In this document: positions 1 to 64,000 of the stretch, in pieces | Layout: every line of letters begins with the position of its first letter | Numbering within the stretch: position 1 is the stretch's first letter | Origin: Tubiluchus corallicola | Taxonomy: Eukaryota; Priapulida; Priapulimorpha; Priapulimorphida; Tubiluchidae | Length of the DNA stretch: 64,000 bases | Assembly: GCA_030141605.1 (NCBI GenBank) | Contig: JAQGDQ010000535.1 | Coordinates: 61,001-125,000, forward strand | Direction: 5' to 3' | Program-made: the position numbers and the translations under genes | Notes under the pieces: model-generated | What the model saw: only the letters and a program-made list of their open reading frames with translations | Database searches by the model: none | What the model was told of the DNA's origin: nothing

Positions 1-424
1 TCTCTAAAGAAGACCGAAGAGAAGAAAATGGGTGTGGTGGAGATGAGGATGTGGAGATGGATGGTGGGAATAACAAGAAGAGATAAAATTAGAAATAATA
101 ATATCAGAGGAACGTGTGTGGGTGGTTGGGGTTGGTGAGAAGAGTCGGGAAGATCAGTGGGAAGGGAGGTCATGGAAATGGAAGTGCTGGGAAATAGAAG
201 AAGAGGAGTAAAAGTAGTGGAAGCCTCGCAAGATTGCGACGGTATGGACACCTGAAAAGAAGAGTCGGTGAAGATCATGTGGGAAGGGAAGACATAAATG
301 AAGAGATGGTCAACAACAGGAATGCGTGGAGAAGACTCATTCATAAGTCCCCGCATAGGGAAAAGCTGGGAAGAAGAAGAAGAAGAATATTTTGCAAAAA
401 CAACATTTTTCTTGTGTCAGCTAC
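1..424 (+). other. Intron sequence beyond dynein exon 23
   Basis: Purine-rich on the plus strand (GAAGAGTCGG repeated near 142 and 258). No further dynein exon recognised and no other gene supported. Confidence 0.5.
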
Positions 425-60304
<59,880 letters not shown>

Positions 60305-61970
60305 CTAAATGAATTTACAGACGAACTTTGATAGAGAAATTAACTGATACCGGCAAAACGAAAAAATTCTTTGACAGTGATTCTTCACTTTTCACGTCGA
60401 AGAGATACAGCCTATAACAGTGCATCCGGGCCTTTACAACCAGACGTAACGAACGATAAACCAATAATCGACAATCCATCGCTGCCAACAACCCGACACC
60501 AGTCCTGCGATTGTGTAGAAATTGCGTATTTTTCGTTTTCCTTTCTTTTTGTAAGATAACTTCCAAAAAACAAATTTGGAAGTAAATTAGAAAACGTTAA
60601 AATAAATAAATTATTTAAAAAGTTGTGAAAATACTAAAACTAATTCAGGATAAATTGTGTACAGTATAAGATAAATTGTTTAGCATCGTTTCCAAGGTTG
60701 TAAGAGGAGCAATAAAGGTTAACTAAAGCTATGGCGTACAAATACTGAACAACATACGTAATTAAAAATACTTATACAAATTTATAGAAAATCGGAAATT
60801 AAGTAAAATTGTGGATCAGATCAATATTAACTTCTTGATGGCATTATAAAATTTAAACGTTTTTACTCACATTTTGTATAACAGTAATTTCTAGTAATTC
60901 TAGTTTTAATCATTGTAAATTTTAATCGTATGTTTTTATGGTTTTCATGCTAAAATAAATAGTAATCAATCAATCAGCCAAAAGAATGAATAATGCCTGC
61001 TATTTTTTGTATTTAAATGCATAAAAATTCCGTTATTATCATTAAAATGCCCTGTACTTAAAATGGTGCTAACTGTAAAAACTAAGTCTGTTTTGACTGA
61101 AACTTATTAATAAATACTTAAAAAACTATTAGCATTAGTTTAATCATTCTTTCAAGCTTCTAGCATACGTTTTGCCCAAAGCTTGATTTTTTACAGTGCT
61201 ACAAAACAGGCAATTATAATTATAATTATAATTATTACAATTGTAAGACAATTATAATCACAACTATAACAGTAAGGTAAGTAATTATTGCTTTTAGGTA
61301 TTTGATCATTTTTATAGAAAGAAAATAACAGCTTGGAATGCACTAAGGCAAAAAAAACGCCAAGATTATAAAATTATACGCTCTTTAACCGCAAAATTGA
61401 GACCTAAATGCACAAAGACAGAACTTTTTATTCTCAAAGACTGGGACCTATATTAAAATCGAACCTATATGAGTTTTAAACGTACATGTAGAACATTTTC
61501 TCTTCAAATACCGTGACATATGTGTTACGTCTTATCTCAACATCTCCTATATAGCTGCTTAGCTGTACGTTCTTCCTATCTGGTTTCTCTGTAAAAGCAC
61601 ACAATCCTAACACACTGCAAACAGTTGCGGTGCGCATATCTATATCAAATTAGGGGTTCGTAAAAGATAAGAGGGACATAATCTGTTTGTTTTTGATGCT
61701 CTCAGCGAACATTTGAAGTTTGGTGAGAGCGCATGCATGATCAAAAATCGTCATTTTTTTAAATATTAATTAGCAAACTGCAAAAAACTTGTTGTTGAAA
61801 CTTGAAAGTTGATTTTGTTCACTCCGCAAGGCGCAAAAGACACTTCACTGAGTTTCGTTCAAGTCGTTTTGAAGACATTCGATACGTTTGAATTTTTTAA
61901 CGCTTAGTCAGTAATTTGGTTAACAACAAAAGTGTTTTTACAAAAAAAACGTAGTCGTAGGCTTTCTTCT
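60305..61970 (+). other. Region upstream of the dynein start codon
   Basis: The dynein promoter and 5'UTR should lie here on the minus strand. No TATA box or CpG-rich block is evident. From 60600 on it is AT-rich without recognised genes. Confidence 0.4.
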
Positions 61971-61973
61971 TGT

Positions 61974-62330
61974 TCAGGGTCTCATTCCACCTACTGTAGG
62001 CATTGAGGTATCAACATTTATCAGAGCATTCCACCCACTTCTATCTACAGCTAACAGCGTAAGTTCTTCTGCTCCTAAAGACAAATTTGGTTGGAGTTGT
62101 TGAACATCTTTATTTATTTTAGCTATCCAAGTTGTTTCTGGTTTGCTAGGTGGTTTTTGCAAGGTTTTAATGCTTCCTTTAAGGCGATTCTTACGGTGCT
62201 TTACTTGGTAATCTTAGATGTCCTTGCCATTTTAATATTCATATCTTGACTAGCGAAATTTCTTTCGTTCTGTGGTATGAACTTTAGATTATGCTGTTCA
62301 AATGGTAAGGCGACAGCCTCGCCATCTATA
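61974..62330 (-). pseudogene. LINE C-terminal fragment
   Basis: Translates to KPETTWIAKINKDVQQLQ then LLAVDRSGWNALI, matching the RPxxTWxxxIxxDL...A.DR..W ending of LINE polyproteins. Upstream of the dynein gene. Confidence 0.6.
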
Positions 62331-62709
62331 AATCATAATTGTAACTAACGAAAGTATATAGTACGTAGTCACGTAGTACTATCAGAGAGTGTGATATCCG
62401 CTATTTTCATCAAACAGTGAGTAGCTATGACCTTTAGTGATGATGTTTCGTGAAGTGACTACCTGAGATAAGACAGCAGGTGTGACACGGTTTCGTGACT
62501 TGGCTGTACGCGAGTAAATAAAATGCGTGAGCCAATCGTGGCTACTGAACTTCTTGTATGCAAAAATGTCCCGCACAAATTGTCCAGAACAGTCCGACAT
62601 TTGGTCACCGCGTGGAGGAGAAAACGGGACGATTAGAATTTTAACCTGTTCCTGATAGAATTTGTTAGTTGAGACATTCTGCATAACAATTATTTTCAAG
62701 GTAAGTTAG

Positions 62710-63213
62710 TTTAAACATAATTTATTTAGGATTGGATCAGACAGTTTGTACAACATGATTTAGGATCCTCACCACAACAGACTTTATACACTATTTACAA
62801 GAACATTTACAGTAAAAATAGACTATACTTAGTTTTTAGTATACTTTAGTATACTAAAGTTTTACTACAGTGATAATTTAGACATTAGTAGCAAATGACG
62901 GCTAGTAAATATTAATGTACGATTATTTAAGAATGATGCATTTTATATCAGATAGAAACTACTGGAAGCGTTTAGTACATAATATAAAGTCATCTATACA
63001 TTGGAATATTTTACAGTTAGTAACATAGTTAAATTCATCTTTACCGAATAATAACAACTTCAACAGATCATTATTTCCTAAGACAGCTATATTAAGGTTT
63101 TCGGGCAGAAGTATTTCATTTAATTTATCAAACATAACAACCCTAGCTAGTTGATACAATGGGCAGTGCAACAAAAAGTGTTCAACAGACTCAAATCGAA
63201 ATGTTATATGCAA
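62710..63213 (-). pseudogene. LINE 3' end with zinc-knuckle-like C terminus
   Basis: The frame starting at 63213 reads FESVEHFLLHCPLYQLARVV then MFDKLNEIL, the ExxEHFLxxCPLY motif at the end of many LINE polyproteins. The 3' part (62710-63000) recurs inverted at 52980-53280. Confidence 0.65.
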
Positions 63214-64000
63214 AAACGTAAAAATAGCGTGACTTAGTTAAGCTCATATCAATTTCAATCATGTATTTGGGTGAAGAATTTGGAAAAATGTAGAAAAAGT
63301 TCTTTTTAATTTAAAGGAAAGACCAAGCCTGCTAGGCTTTTTTTAATGTTTGCGAAAAGTGTTAGAAAAATTTAATAAGAAAAGTGCGATAAATGGGTCG
63401 TGTAGGCCTAATTAGTAAAATCAGTTTCACTCTTGGGGGTGCTCATTTTGAACAGCCACTCTTCTGCCAATGACGTCATTAATCTACTGAAGAAAAAGCA
63501 ATGCACTGTTTATTACCTTCAACAGTAGGATAAGTTTTTACAAAAAATTAGATAGCTAATTTGGTGATATTTTTGCATGAACATTAGGTGAGCTGCAAAA
63601 GTGCAAAAGTCTGAATTAGTTTAAGCAGCACGCACTTACGGAAACCCACGATGCGCTTACGAAAGGCCACGAAGTCAAACACGAAATCAACAAAGAGCCT
63701 GACAATTTCTGCACAAATCACCTTTACAGATATCTTTATAAACTGTTTTCTGCACATTTTTTACGGTATTTTTTTCAGTTTAAGTAATAGCAGTAAAATA
63801 AATCCAACATGCTAAATGTCTTGTTCTGTCCTTTAATAGGCCAACGGATTGGCTCGGAAATTGGATTTTCTGGGCCACCTGTTGTGCTCATTATTAAACA
63901 ACTTACGAAATTTATTCTGTATATTATTAAAAAAAACTTTAATGTTATTACTATCTTAAAAATTTATGATAATCAAAGTGCCAAAAGTTAGAATCGATCC
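63214..64000 (+). other. Right edge, nothing recognised
   Basis: AT-rich sequence without a supported gene or repeat boundary. Confidence 0.35.

Overview
The window is animal nuclear DNA: AT-rich, with GT-AG introns, AATAAA signals and dense transposon debris. The protein sequences point to an invertebrate, but the sequence does not settle the phylum.

Its backbone is the 5' part of one gene on the minus strand, the cytoplasmic dynein 1 heavy chain. The start codon is at 60304. I placed 23 coding exons down to position 425. All have GT/AG borders and compatible phases, giving 4059 nt or 1353 codons with no frame break. This covers the N-terminal dimerisation region, the tail helical bundles that bind intermediate and light intermediate chains, and the approach to the linker. 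The motor part lies beyond position 1.

Three other genes sit inside dynein introns on the opposite strand. The largest intron (8846-25549) holds two tandem single-exon paralogues for secreted proteins. Each has a signal peptide, a stalk of exact 31-residue repeats and a C-terminal C-type lectin-like domain (11117-12562 and 15916-17340). The second largest intron (38886-47005) holds a two-exon leucine-rich-repeat-like protein with a cysteine-rich LRRCT module and a GPI-anchor-like tail (40754-44358).

The rest is repeat. There is a tRNA-derived SINE, a 120-nt 5S rRNA-like unit fused to a repeated body and followed by a 144-bp satellite, and several LINE 3' fragments. DNA transposons include piggyBac-like (TTAA), pogo/Tigger-like (TA) and hAT-like (8-bp duplication) non-autonomous elements, some nested, plus a four-copy family with inverted ends. 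There are also minisatellites of 61, 81, about 118, 121 and 156 bp. Four tandem arrays start at, or include, a splice junction of a gene here.

Region by region: 1-8.8 kb, dynein exons 23-18 with a SINE and microsatellites; 8.8-25.5 kb, the lectin-like genes, 5S unit, satellite and transposons; 25.5-38.9 kb, exons 17-10 with minisatellites; 38.9-47 kb, the LRR gene; 47-60.3 kb, exons 9-1; 60.3-64 kb, upstream DNA with LINE remnants. Dynein is a housekeeping motor. The nested genes look like extracellular recognition or adhesion proteins, and nothing seen links them functionally to dynein.
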